Source of the DNA: Mesorhizobium sp. Root552
Lineage (GTDB): Bacteria > Pseudomonadota > Alphaproteobacteria > Rhizobiales > Rhizobiaceae
NCBI RefSeq assembly: GCF_001427285.1
Contig: NZ_LMFV01000056.1
Location: 167,284-231,283 of the forward strand
Direction: 5' to 3'
DNA length: 64,000 nucleotides
Below the pieces are notes generated by a model. It was not told where the DNA came from and searched no databases. It saw only the letters and a list, made by a program, of their open reading frames with translations. How positions within the stretch are numbered: the stretch's first letter is position 1; the number at the start of each line of letters is the position of its first letter. Made by a program: the position numbers and the translations under genes. Below are positions 56,472 to 64,000 of the stretch, piece after piece.

Positions 56472-57929
56472 TCAGAGGCCGAGGCCGCCGATGCAGACGT
56501 ATTTTGTGTCGAGATAATCATCCATGCCCTGATGGCCGCCCTCACGGCCAAGACCGGACTCCTTGACGCCGCCGAACGGCGCTTCCGGCGTGGTGATGAT
56601 GCCTTCATTGACGCCAACCATGCCGTACTTCAGGCCTTCCATGACACGGAAGGCGCGGCCGAGGTCGCCAGTATAGAAGTAGCACGCAAGACCGAATTCG
56701 GTGTCGTTGGCCTGCTCGATAGCCTCTGCCTCGGTCTTGAACTTGAAGACAGGTGCGATCGGCCCGAAGATCTCGTCCTTCATGAACTTCATGTTGGACT
56801 TGGCGCCGGAAATGACCGTCGGCTCGAAGAAGGAACCGCCAAGCGCATGACGCTTGCCGCCGGAGACGATCTTGCCACCCTTGGCGACGGCGTCTTCGAT
56901 GAACTCTTCAACCTTCTCGACCGCCTTGACGTCGATCAGCGGACCCTGCTGCACGCCATCATCGAGACCGGAGCCGACCTTGAGCTTCTTCGAGGCTTCG
57001 GCCAGCTTCTCGACGAACTTGTCGTGGATGCCTTCCTGAACGAAGAAGCGGTTGGTGCAGACGCAGGTCTGGCCGGAATTGCGATACTTGGCGGCAATGG
57101 CGCCCTGCACCGCACGATCAAGATCGGCGTCGTCAAAGACGAGGAACGGCGCGTTGCCACCCAGTTCCATCGAGACCTTCTTGACGGTCGTCGCGGACTT
57201 CTGGATCAGCATCTTGCCGATCTCGGTCGAGCCCGTGAAGGTGATCTTCTTGACCAGAGGATTGGTGCAAAGCTCGTCGCCGATCTCGCCAGCCGACCCG
57301 GTGACGATGTTGACGACGCCCTTGGGGAAGCCGACTTCCTCGCACAGCGCACCCCAGGCAAGACCGGAGTAAGGGGTCTGCGACGCCGGCTTGACCACAG
57401 CCGTGCAGCCGGCAGCAAGCGCCGGGCCGAGCTTGCGCGACAGCATCGAGGACGGGAAGTTCCACGGCGTGATGGCGGCGATGACGCCGATCGGCTCCTT
57501 GGTGACAAGGATACGGCGATCCGCCCACGGGGACGGCACGACATCGCCATAGGTGCGGCGCGCCTCTTCGGCGAACCATAGGACGTAGGCTGCCGATGAA
57601 CCAACCTCACCCTTGGATTCGGTCAGCGACTTGCCCTGCTCCAAGGTGAGCAGTTCGGCCAGAACGTCCTGATTGTCCATGATGGCGTCGTGCAGCTTGC
57701 GCAGCAGCTTGGAACGCTCAAGGGCCGAAGTCTTGCGGAACGACTTGAAAGCTTCCTGCGCGGCTTCGATGGCGCGACGGGTTTCGGCACCACCGGCCTT
57801 CGGCACCGTGCCGATCTTGAGGCCGGTGGCCGGGTTGATGACGTCGATGGTCTTGCCGGAATCGGCCTGAACCCACTCGCCATTGATGAGATTGGCCTGC
57901 CGCATGAAATGGCTGGTCTTCTGGAGCAT
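56472..57929 (-). CDS. gabD: NAD(P)-dependent succinate-semialdehyde dehydrogenase
   Basis: The enzyme oxidises succinate semialdehyde, from GABA and polyamine breakdown, to succinate. The 485-residue aldehyde dehydrogenase has the cofactor motif ITPWNFPSSML, Glu of MELGGNAPFLVF, the NSGQTCVCTNRFF motif with catalytic Cys and the neighbouring Cys characteristic of SSADH, and the APFGGVKESGLGREGG ending. ATG 57929 (MLQKTSHFMRQ) is chosen over a longer frame. Substrate preference toward glutarate semialdehyde is an alternative. Confidence 0.92.
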   Translation of the reverse strand: MLQKTSHFMRQANLINGEWVQADSGKTIDVINPATGLKIGTVPKAGGAETRRAIEAAQEAFKSFRKTSALERSKLLRKLHDAIMDNQDVLAELLTLEQGKSLTESKGEVGSSAAYVLWFAEEARRTYGDVVPSPWADRRILVTKEPIGVIAAITPWNFPSSMLSRKLGPALAAGCTAVVKPASQTPYSGLAWGALCEEVGFPKGVVNIVTGSAGEIGDELCTNPLVKKITFTGSTEIGKMLIQKSATTVKKVSMELGGNAPFLVFDDADLDRAVQGAIAAKYRNSGQTCVCTNRFFVQEGIHDKFVEKLAEASKKLKVGSGLDDGVQQGPLIDVKAVEKVEEFIEDAVAKGGKIVSGGKRHALGGSFFEPTVISGAKSNMKFMKDEIFGPIAPVFKFKTEAEAIEQANDTEFGLACYFYTGDLGRAFRVMEGLKYGMVGVNEGIITTPEAPFGGVKESGLGREGGHQGMDDYLDTKYVCIGGLGL

Positions 57930-58082
57930 GATATTGCCTCCGTTTGGCGCTGCTGGCGCCGAAATGGTGATTTCGCGGTAGGACGCATTGTGATGGAGCA
58001 CGCGTCCGATCAGCGCTCATACCCCAGGGCAAGCGCGCCGATCAATCTCTGGACCTAATATAAGCTATAGGCCAGCGCGAAT

Positions 58083-59033
58083 CTAACCAAAGACGGAAGT
58101 CGCGATCATCAACCATATGCCGGTGGTGAAGGCGGCCAAAACCGTGGACAAGGTCATCTGGCTCGATGCCAGAGCCTGCCCTGTGCCGAACTGCGTGGCG
58201 ATCAGATAGGAATTGACGCCAGCTGGCATCGAGGCTGCGACCACGGCTACCTTTGCGGTGAGCGGCGGCAAGCCGAATGCGAGTGCAAACAGGAGCACCA
58301 CGGCGGGCATGAGCATGAGCTTGGCCACCGAGAGCGACAGGGCGGCGCGCAGATTGCCGGAAATTCCGAAGCCGCTCAGTTCCGCACCCATCGCAAACAG
58401 GGCTACGGGGCCGGCAATATTTGCCAGCACGTCCACGAGCCGTGTGCCGAGCCCCGGCAATTCCAGTCCCGTCATGCGCCACACGAGCCCAGCCAGAATG
58501 CCGATGATGAGCGGGTTGACGAAAACCTTGCGCAGAAAGGCGCGCAAGACCTTCACCACATCCATGGGCTGACCCTCGACGCGGCTGAAACTCTCAAAGA
58601 GGATGACCGACGCCATCATCATGACGGGCAGGTGAACGGAGACCAGCAGCGACAGGATATCCACGCCGTGCTGGCCGAATATGCCGGACATGAACGGAAT
58701 GCCGAGCAGGACAAGGTTCGAGAAGGAAGAGGAAACGCCGCCCACTACCCCTGCCCGTGCGTCGCGCCCGAACAGGCGAGTGGTGACCAGATGGCCGACG
58801 GTCCAGGCTATTGCAATGGTGCTGAAATAGGCTCCCCACAGCGACCAGGGCGCCGCGCCGTGAAAGTCGACCTTGGCCATCGTGCGGAACAGCAGCACCG
58901 GCATGGCAATGCCGACCGCAAACTGGGCAAGAACTTCGCCGCTGCCCGCCTTCAGATAGCCGCTCAATGCCGCAACGTATCCCAGCGCAACGAGGTCGAA
59001 GACGAAAAGGACCGTTTCAGTGAGCGGAGACAT
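58083..59033 (-). CDS. AEC family transporter
   Basis: A 316-residue auxin-efflux-carrier-type protein with ten predicted membrane segments arranged as two halves. The central hydrophobic region and the conserved VNPLIIGILAGLVW motif near residue 175 are typical. Bacterial AEC members transport malonate or other organic acids, so the substrate is open. It is a single gene, minus strand, with a region of 193 bp separating it from the divergent histidine phosphatase. Confidence 0.85.
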   Translation of the reverse strand: MSPLTETVLFVFDLVALGYVAALSGYLKAGSGEVLAQFAVGIAMPVLLFRTMAKVDFHGAAPWSLWGAYFSTIAIAWTVGHLVTTRLFGRDARAGVVGGVSSSFSNLVLLGIPFMSGIFGQHGVDILSLLVSVHLPVMMMASVILFESFSRVEGQPMDVVKVLRAFLRKVFVNPLIIGILAGLVWRMTGLELPGLGTRLVDVLANIAGPVALFAMGAELSGFGISGNLRAALSLSVAKLMLMPAVVLLFALAFGLPPLTAKVAVVAASMPAGVNSYLIATQFGTGQALASSQMTLSTVLAAFTTGIWLMIATSVFG

Positions 59034-59226
59034 GGACTTCCCGGAATAAAATCTGCAGTGCGAGAAAAATCACCAATCCCAAGGAATCACACCGGGCGCA
59101 ACCACGGATGGCACCCGTCCCACGGACAATTGACGCCGGGAGAGCAGCGGCGCTGCTTGTCTTTCAGGCAGCTTTGCGGTCCCTATATGAGTTGAACCGG
59201 CAATGCTGCCGTAAACGGGACTGCTT

Positions 59227-59775
59227 GTGGTGCGATTTTTTATTGCCTTTCTGCTTTTCATGCTGCCTTTTTCCGCACACGCTACCGATGCTGGCTGGGC
59301 CGCCTTGCGCGACGGCGGCCATGTCGTGCTGCTGCGCCATGCGATGACCAGCGGCACCAGCGAACCGGCCAATTTCGATATCGAAAAATGCAACACGCAG
59401 CGCAATTTGTCGGAACGCGGCAAGCAGCAGGCGCGCAAGATCGGCGCCCTGTTCGGCGCGCGCGCAGCACCGATCGAACGCGTGCAATCGAGCCGGTACT
59501 GCCGTTGCCTCGACACCGCGCGCATCGCATTCGAAGCTGAGCCCGAAGCGTTTGCCGCACTCGACCCGATGACCGGAGACGAAGCCGCGAAGACCAAGCA
59601 GAAGGCCGCGATCATGGACGAGATCCGCGCTTATTCCGGTTCCGACCTGCTGGTCATGGTGACCCATCTGGAAAACATCATGGAACTCACCGGCGTATCG
59701 CCACGCGAAGGCGAAGCCGTGATCGTGGAGCCGCAGGGGGACGGATTAAGGGTGCTGGGGCGGGTCGTTTTCTAG
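59227..59775 (+). CDS. Secreted histidine phosphatase family protein
   Basis: A 182-residue protein with a signal peptide (FFIAFLLFMLPFSAHA, cleavage near residue 19) and a histidine phosphatase fold. The phosphorylated His38 is in LLRHAMTSG, Arg37 precedes it, and the second catalytic His lies in MVTHLENIMELTG. Members of this exported branch have diverse substrates, so none is assigned. The start is GTG 59227 (a second GTG follows at 59230). Confidence 0.85.
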   Translation: MVRFFIAFLLFMLPFSAHATDAGWAALRDGGHVVLLRHAMTSGTSEPANFDIEKCNTQRNLSERGKQQARKIGALFGARAAPIERVQSSRYCRCLDTARIAFEAEPEAFAALDPMTGDEAAKTKQKAAIMDEIRAYSGSDLLVMVTHLENIMELTGVSPREGEAVIVEPQGDGLRVLGRVVF

Positions 59776-59886
59776 GGGGTGTGGGGATTTGGATGATGGT
59801 GGCCTGCAAACGGCAGCCTTCTGCGCTTCCGATGCTCATGTAGCCTGATGTGCTGGGACGAGTCGTTTTCCAGAGCCTGTCCCTAG

Positions 59887-60321
59887 CTATCGAACGCTTT
59901 GAAACCTGAGCACGCCGAAAATTCCATCGCCCTCCTGCCCGTTGCCAACGGATGGGTGGTTGACCCCGTCCGTGACGGGTACCTCTTCAAAGTCGAACGG
60001 GCTGACAGCCTCGAGACAGGCCACGTTGACGCCGTACTGGCTGGGGTCCGAGCGCCGCTGGTGATGGGTATAGATGCCGCACCGGGAGCAGAAATAGTGC
60101 TTCGCCGTACCAGTGTTGAACTGGTAGAGCGTCAGCATCTCCTGCCCTTCCAGTATTTCGAGATCGTCAAGCCTCGCGCTAACGGCCACCGCGCCGCGCA
60201 TGCGGCAAAGCGAACAGGTGCAGCGCCGGGCAGAGTGCAACCCTTCCGACAGTCGAACGTGGAAGCGCACTGCCCGGCAATGGCAGGCCCCGTCGAACTC
60301 GGTCGCATCCTTGTCGAGCAT
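59887..60321 (-). CDS. GFA/CENP-V family zinc protein
   Basis: A 144-residue protein with the zinc-binding cysteines of the glutathione-dependent formaldehyde-activating fold: Cys13 and Cys15 in ACHCRAVRF, Cys34, Cys36 and Cys39 in RRCTCSLCR, and Cys78/Cys81 in YFCSRCGIYTHH. Family members are often annotated as formaldehyde-activating, but most have no proven activity. It is separated from the neighbouring phosphatase gene by a short gap. Confidence 0.86.
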   Translation of the reverse strand: MLDKDATEFDGACHCRAVRFHVRLSEGLHSARRCTCSLCRMRGAVAVSARLDDLEILEGQEMLTLYQFNTGTAKHYFCSRCGIYTHHQRRSDPSQYGVNVACLEAVSPFDFEEVPVTDGVNHPSVGNGQEGDGIFGVLRFQSVR

Positions 60322-60498
60322 CGCGTTCTCCCGTTCTTAACCTTGCGTCACCATAACATGGCGATGCCAACTGCCAGCATTTGAGCCGGCCGTTGGCTAT
60401 AGTAACGCCACATTCGGCCTTTTCCTGCCCGGAAAAACCGATTAGACAGCGCCCAACGCCTGAAAGCAGGTTTCGCAAGCAAACCGAAGGAACAGCCC

Positions 60499-60780
60499 TT
60501 GTCCACCACGTTCGAAAAAGTCGCCAAGATCATTGCCGACACCAGCGAGATCGACATCGACACGATCACCCCCGTGAGCCACACCATCGACGATCTGGGC
60601 ATCGACAGCCTCGACTTCCTCGACATCGTTTTCGCCATCGACAAGGAATTCGGCATCAAGGTTCCGCTGGAAAAGTGGACCCAGGAAGTGAACGACGGCA
60701 AGGCTTCGACCGACGAGTATTTCGTCATGAAGAACCTGTGCGCCAAGATCGACGGACTGGTTGCCGCCAAGGGCGCCTGA
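60499..60780 (+). CDS. acpXL: Long-chain-acyl carrier protein AcpXL
   Basis: AcpXL carries the very-long-chain (27-hydroxyoctacosanoyl-type) acyl chain of rhizobial lipid A. The 93-residue protein has the phosphopantetheine Ser37 in [18 protein letters not shown] and is longer and more acidic than housekeeping AcpP. Translation starts at TTG 60499, about 9 bases after an AAGGA motif. It is the first gene of the cluster. In Rhizobium a fabZ-type gene normally follows, but here the next gene begins 62 bp later and is a ketosynthase-like protein. Confidence 0.93.
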   Translation: MSTTFEKVAKIIADTSEIDIDTITPVSHTIDDLGIDSLDFLDIVFAIDKEFGIKVPLEKWTQEVNDGKASTDEYFVMKNLCAKIDGLVAAKGA

Positions 60781-60842
60781 TCCATCGCCTCACAGGCGGC
60801 AACCCCTTGACGCCTCACGCCGCCTGATCCACCAAGAGCCAC

Positions 60843-62030
60843 ATGAACGCCCACGACGTCGTCATCACCGGCCTCGGCCTTGTCTCTTCCCTGGGAGAAG
60901 GCCCTGACGCCCACTGGCAAAAGCTGACAACGCCAGGTGTAAAGCCTGTGCTGGATGCGGAGCGGTTCGCGCCCTATACGGTGCACCCCCTGCCCGAGAT
61001 CGACTGGAATTTGCAGATCGCCAAGCGTGGCGACCAGCGCCAGATGGAGACGTGGCAGCGGCTGGGCACCTATGCGGCGGGCCTTGCGCTGGACGATGCC
61101 GGCATCAAGGACAATGAAGAGCTTTGCACCACCATGGACATGGTGGTTGCGGCCGGCGGCGGCGAGCGCGACATGGCGGTCGATTCCGACATATTGGCGG
61201 CTTCGGAAAAGCGAAGCGACCGCGACGTGCTGCTGAACGAGAAGCTGACCACCGAACTGCGCCCGACGCTGTTCCTGGCGCAACTGTCGAATCTCCTCGC
61301 CGGCAATATCTCGATCGTCCACAAGGTGACGGGGTCTTCGCGCACGTTCATGGGCGAGGAAGGCGCCGGCGTCTCGGCAATCGAAACGGCGGCGGCGCGC
61401 ATCCGCTCCGGCCAATCGACGCATATGCTGGTGGGCGGCGCGTTCCAGACTGAACATGCCGACATGCTTCTGGGCTATGAACTGGCCGGCTACCTGCATC
61501 GCGGCGACTGGAAGCCGGTTTGGCAGCGGCAGGGAGCGGAAGGCGGCGGCGTGGTGACGGGATCGGGCGGCGCGTTCCTCGTCCTGGAAAGCCGCGAACA
61601 TGCCGAAAAGCGCGGCCACCGCATCTACGCCACGCTAGGCCCGGTGCTTTCGGGGCGTGCGCGGCGCGGACTCGGCGAATTGCAGGCCGGGATCGCTGCG
61701 CTGCTTTCCCAGGCGCAACTGCCCGGCGGCGAGGTGCTGACGATTTCCGGCGCTTCCGGCAGCCACAAGGCGACCGCCGCCGAGAAGGCTGCGCTCGACG
61801 CGGCGCCCGGGCTTGCGGCGCGCGGTTTCTCGACGCTGACCGGCCACATGAAGGAAGCGCAATTTCCATTCGCCGTGGCGCTGGCCGCACTCGCCATCCA
61901 TCACAATGCCGCCTATCCGCCGTTCGCTGCCGAGGAGCCGGTTTTTGCCGGCGCGCCGACCACCGTACTGGCAACGGCGATCGGCTATCACCATTTCGAG
62001 GGCATGGCGCTGGTCGGCAAGGCCGGCTAG
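60843..62030 (+). CDS. Ketosynthase-like protein lacking the catalytic cysteine (chain-length-factor-like)
   Basis: The 395-residue thiolase-fold protein has the beta-ketoacyl-ACP synthase N-terminus (HDVVITGLGLVSSLGEG) and the ketosynthase layout, but its nucleophile elbow reads FMGEEGAGVSAI (about 169-180) where active enzymes have a TACASG-like Cys. Its only Cys is Cys95, elsewhere. The HGT His motif is replaced by GASGSHK (303-309); the GH motif remains (334-335). This resembles the chain length factor of type II polyketide synthases. The intact ketosynthase follows 31 bp later, suggesting a heterodimer in very-long-chain fatty acid synthesis. It probably corresponds to a fabFXL gene of rhizobia. 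Confidence 0.82.
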   Translation: MNAHDVVITGLGLVSSLGEGPDAHWQKLTTPGVKPVLDAERFAPYTVHPLPEIDWNLQIAKRGDQRQMETWQRLGTYAAGLALDDAGIKDNEELCTTMDMVVAAGGGERDMAVDSDILAASEKRSDRDVLLNEKLTTELRPTLFLAQLSNLLAGNISIVHKVTGSSRTFMGEEGAGVSAIETAAARIRSGQSTHMLVGGAFQTEHADMLLGYELAGYLHRGDWKPVWQRQGAEGGGVVTGSGGAFLVLESREHAEKRGHRIYATLGPVLSGRARRGLGELQAGIAALLSQAQLPGGEVLTISGASGSHKATAAEKAALDAAPGLAARGFSTLTGHMKEAQFPFAVALAALAIHHNAAYPPFAAEEPVFAGAPTTVLATAIGYHHFEGMALVGKAG

Positions 62031-62061
62031 CCATGGGGACCGTTGGGGTCTGGAGCCTGAT

Positions 62062-63333
62062 ATGACGAAGTTCAAGGATCACCTGGGCAGGCCGGTCGTT
62101 GCCGTCACCGGCATCGGCGTCGTCACCTCGCTCGGCAAGGGCAAGGCCGAAAACTGGGCTGCTCTGACGGCCGGCAAATCCGGCATCCATCCAATCACGC
62201 GCTTTCCCGTCGATCATCTCAGCACCCGGATCTCGGGCATGGTCGATTTCCTGGAGTCGAGTACGAAGGGCGCGAGCGCGCTGACCTACGACCTTGCCGA
62301 AACGGCGGCGGAGGAAGCGGTGGCGGAAGCCGGCCTCGACGTGCAGGATTTCGGCGGACCGCTGTTCCTCGCCTCGCCGCCGATGGAACTGGACTGGCAC
62401 GACCGCTTCGCGCTCTACAACAACGGCAAGGACAAGCCCGCGCCCGAGCGCCTGCTCGAAGTGGCGCGCGGACTGAACTCGCTCGACATGTTCGAAACCG
62501 CCCAGTTCGGCTGCATCGCCGACCGGCTGGCGGACCGCTTCGGCACCACCGGCCTGCCGATCACGCTTTCCACCGCATGCGCGTCCGGCGCGACCGCGAT
62601 CCAGCTCGGTGTCGAGGCGATACGGCGCGGCGAATGCGAACGCGCGCTGTCCATCGGGGCGGACGGTTCGGCAACGGCCGAGGCGCTGATTCGGTTCTCG
62701 CTGCTTTCCGCGCTTTCGACCAGCAACGATGCGCCGGAAAAGGCATCGAAGCCGTTCTCGAAGGATCGCGACGGGTTCGTGCTGGCGGAAGGCTCGGCGG
62801 CGCTTGTGCTGGAATCGCTGGAAGCAGCGACGGCGCGCGGCGCGACCGTTCTGGGCATCCTGCGCGGTTGCGGCGAAAAGGCCGACGACTTCCACCGCAC
62901 CCGCTCCAAGCCCGACGCCTCGCCGGCGATCGCGGCGGTGCGCGCGGCGCTGGCCGATGCCGGCTTGAGCGACAACGAGATCGACTACATCAACGCACAC
63001 GGCACCTCGACGCCGGAAAACGACAAGATGGAGCACCTGTCGCTGTCGACGGTGTTCGGCGAGCGCATCAGCAGCATTCCGGTTTCGTCGAACAAGTCGA
63101 TGATCGGCCACACGCTGTCCGCCGCTGGCGCGATCGAGGCCGCGTTCTCGCTGATGACGATGCGCGAGGGCGTCATTCCGCCGACCATCAACTACGACCA
63201 TCCCGATCCGGCGATCGGCCTGGACGTGGTGCCCAACGTGAAGCGGGAATCCAGCGTACGCACCGTTCTGTCCAACTCGTTCGGCTTCGGTGGCCAGAAC
63301 ACCTGCCTTGTCATGGCGCGGGAACCCGTTTAA
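62062..63333 (+). CDS. Beta-ketoacyl-ACP synthase II-type (very-long-chain fatty acid cluster)
   Basis: The 423-residue ketosynthase has the complete catalytic triad: Cys173 in STACASGATA, His313 in NAHGTSTPEND, and Lys345/His350 in SSNKSMIGHTLSAAG. It belongs to the fabFXL genes needed for the C28-type acyl chain in rhizobial lipid A. ATG 62062 lies after TGATATG; a longer frame upstream overlaps the preceding gene and is not supported. It follows the cysteine-less ketosynthase-like protein and precedes a dehydrogenase. Confidence 0.92.
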   Translation: MTKFKDHLGRPVVAVTGIGVVTSLGKGKAENWAALTAGKSGIHPITRFPVDHLSTRISGMVDFLESSTKGASALTYDLAETAAEEAVAEAGLDVQDFGGPLFLASPPMELDWHDRFALYNNGKDKPAPERLLEVARGLNSLDMFETAQFGCIADRLADRFGTTGLPITLSTACASGATAIQLGVEAIRRGECERALSIGADGSATAEALIRFSLLSALSTSNDAPEKASKPFSKDRDGFVLAEGSAALVLESLEAATARGATVLGILRGCGEKADDFHRTRSKPDASPAIAAVRAALADAGLSDNEIDYINAHGTSTPENDKMEHLSLSTVFGERISSIPVSSNKSMIGHTLSAAGAIEAAFSLMTMREGVIPPTINYDHPDPAIGLDVVPNVKRESSVRTVLSNSFGFGGQNTCLVMAREPV

Positions 63334-63391
63334 GCGCAGGCAACCTGTTGGCCGCCGGGCGGACGGCCCTTACAGATCGAAGGATTGCCTG

Positions 63392-64000
63392 ATGCGCGCA
63401 TTGCAACTCATCGCCGACCGCCGACTGGAGGCCGTCGAGGTCCCTGAGCCGCCTCAGCCCGCGCTCGGCGAAGTCACCCTCAGAATCAAGGCGGTGGCGC
63501 TCAACCATATCGATGTGTGGGGCTGGCGTGGCATGGCATTTGCCAAGCGCAAGCTGCCGCTGACCGTCGGCGCGGAAGCTTCCGGCGAAGTCGAGGCCAT
63601 TGGTCCCGGCGTTTCCAATCTCGTGCCGGGCCAACTGGTGTCGATCTACGGCGCACGCACCTGCGGCCTGTGCCGCGCCTGCCGCGAAGGCCGGGACAAT
63701 CTGTGCGAGCACGTTTCCGGCGTGCACGGCTTTCACCTCGACGGCTTTGCGCAGGAGAAGATCAACCTGCCGGCGCGCCTTCTGGTGCCGGCACCGCCCG
63801 GCGTCGATGCGATCGGCGCGGCGGTCACACCGGTGACCTTCGGCACGGTCGAGCACATGCTGTTCGACAACGCCAAGCTGGAGCCCGGCGAAACCATTCT
63901 CGTCCATGCAGGCGGATCGGGCATCGGCTCGGCGGCGATCCAGCTTGCCAAGAAGATGGGTTGCACGGTGATCACCACCGTCGGCTCCAACGACAAGATC
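63392..64000 (+). CDS. Zinc-type alcohol dehydrogenase, partial (cut by window end)
   Basis: The visible 203 residues form the N-terminal part of a medium-chain dehydrogenase. It has the catalytic domain start (ALQLIADRRLEAVEVPEPP), a structural-zinc-like four-cysteine lobe (TCGLCRACREGRDNLCE), and the Rossmann ILVHAGGSGIGSAAIQLAKKMG. In Rhizobium the acpXL cluster contains an adh2XL gene at this position, before lpxXL. The 3' end lies beyond the window. Confidence 0.86.
   Translation, partial: MRALQLIADRRLEAVEVPEPPQPALGEVTLRIKAVALNHIDVWGWRGMAFAKRKLPLTVGAEASGEVEAIGPGVSNLVPGQLVSIYGARTCGLCRACREGRDNLCEHVSGVHGFHLDGFAQEKINLPARLLVPAPPGVDAIGAAVTPVTFGTVEHMLFDNAKLEPGETILVHAGGSGIGSAAIQLAKKMGCTVITTVGSNDKI

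Noticed and set aside
56288..56617. Upstream part of the FixH-like frame
   Set aside because: Contains the gabD terminator region on the same strand and no membrane or signal pattern in the right place; the TTG at 56287 with an RBS is better.
61348..63201. A 617-codon antisense frame over the ketosynthase genes
   Set aside because: It is opposite two well-supported genes; its Arg-rich composition is what GC-rich antisense frames give.

Overview
The window comes from the chromosome of a GC-rich alphaproteobacterium of the order Hyphomicrobiales (Rhizobiales), most probably the Mesorhizobium/Phyllobacteriaceae branch. This rests on family content and order: AcpXL very-long-chain fatty acid genes, RirA with an hmuPSTUV heme operon, LdtR next to an L,D-transpeptidase, PutA without a DNA-binding domain facing an Lrp-type PutR, a glyA-nrdR-ribD-ribE-ribH-nusB run, a BA14K protein, and intergenic mosaic repeats of the rhizobial kind. 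Species cannot be fixed from the sequence alone. Almost all of it is core chromosome. I see no phage, IS element, integrase or CRISPR array.

Layout. 1-413: mosaic repeats. 0.4-7.3 kb: cobT, a DUF1289 protein, a retropepsin-like membrane protease, a YdcF/ElyC protein, the gatC-GNAT-gatA unit of the tRNA amidotransferase, a UPF0173 hydrolase, ruvX and a DUF6105-like membrane protein. 7.5-13.3 kb: an AidB-type acyl-CoA dehydrogenase, then pyrB-pyrC'-plsY-dprA, translationally coupled at the pyrB/pyrC' and plsY/dprA joints. The pyrC product lacks its metal ligands and dprA is broken by a frameshift in a C7 run. 13.4-18.5 kb: a small membrane protein, tRNA-Lys(UUU), a BA14K protein, the H+-pyrophosphatase hppA and an MFS carrier. 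18.5-23.2 kb: the riboflavin/one-carbon operon glyA-nrdR-ribD-ribE-ribH-nusB. 23.3-27.1 kb: the L,D-transpeptidase and its regulator ldtR, a membrane protein and a 3-hydroxyisobutyryl-CoA hydrolase. 27.3-33.1 kb: hemB, an aldo/keto reductase, an MFS carrier, DUF423, RDD, a fluoride riboswitch with crcB, and bpt. 33.2-39.2 kb: a DMT carrier, an AI-2E permease, parC and a secreted orphan.

39.2-49.5 kb is an iron/heme block. It holds rirA with an upstream IRO-like box, the hmuP-S-T-U-V operon, and divergently the TonB-dependent heme receptor, a four-cysteine periplasmic protein, TonB, a heme-degrading monooxygenase and a VOC protein. A second IRO-like box sits between the two divergent arms. Together these genes capture heme at the outer membrane, energise its uptake, carry it across the inner membrane, degrade it and shut the system off under iron sufficiency.

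49.5-50.4 kb is a second repeat island containing a 71-bp tandem duplication. 50.4-60.3 kb is catabolic and accessory: putA/putR, a diheme peroxidase with a FixH-like partner, a succinate-semialdehyde dehydrogenase, an AEC carrier, a secreted histidine phosphatase and a GFA-family protein. 60.5-64.0 kb starts the acpXL cluster that builds the long acyl chain of rhizobial lipid A: acpXL, a ketosynthase-like protein without its catalytic cysteine, an intact ketosynthase, and an alcohol dehydrogenase cut by the window end. The most interesting signals are the ketosynthase/chain-length-factor-like pair, the pseudo-dihydroorotase, the dprA frameshift, the repeat islands, the riboswitch-crcB unit and the uncharacterised proteins in the heme and diheme peroxidase loci.
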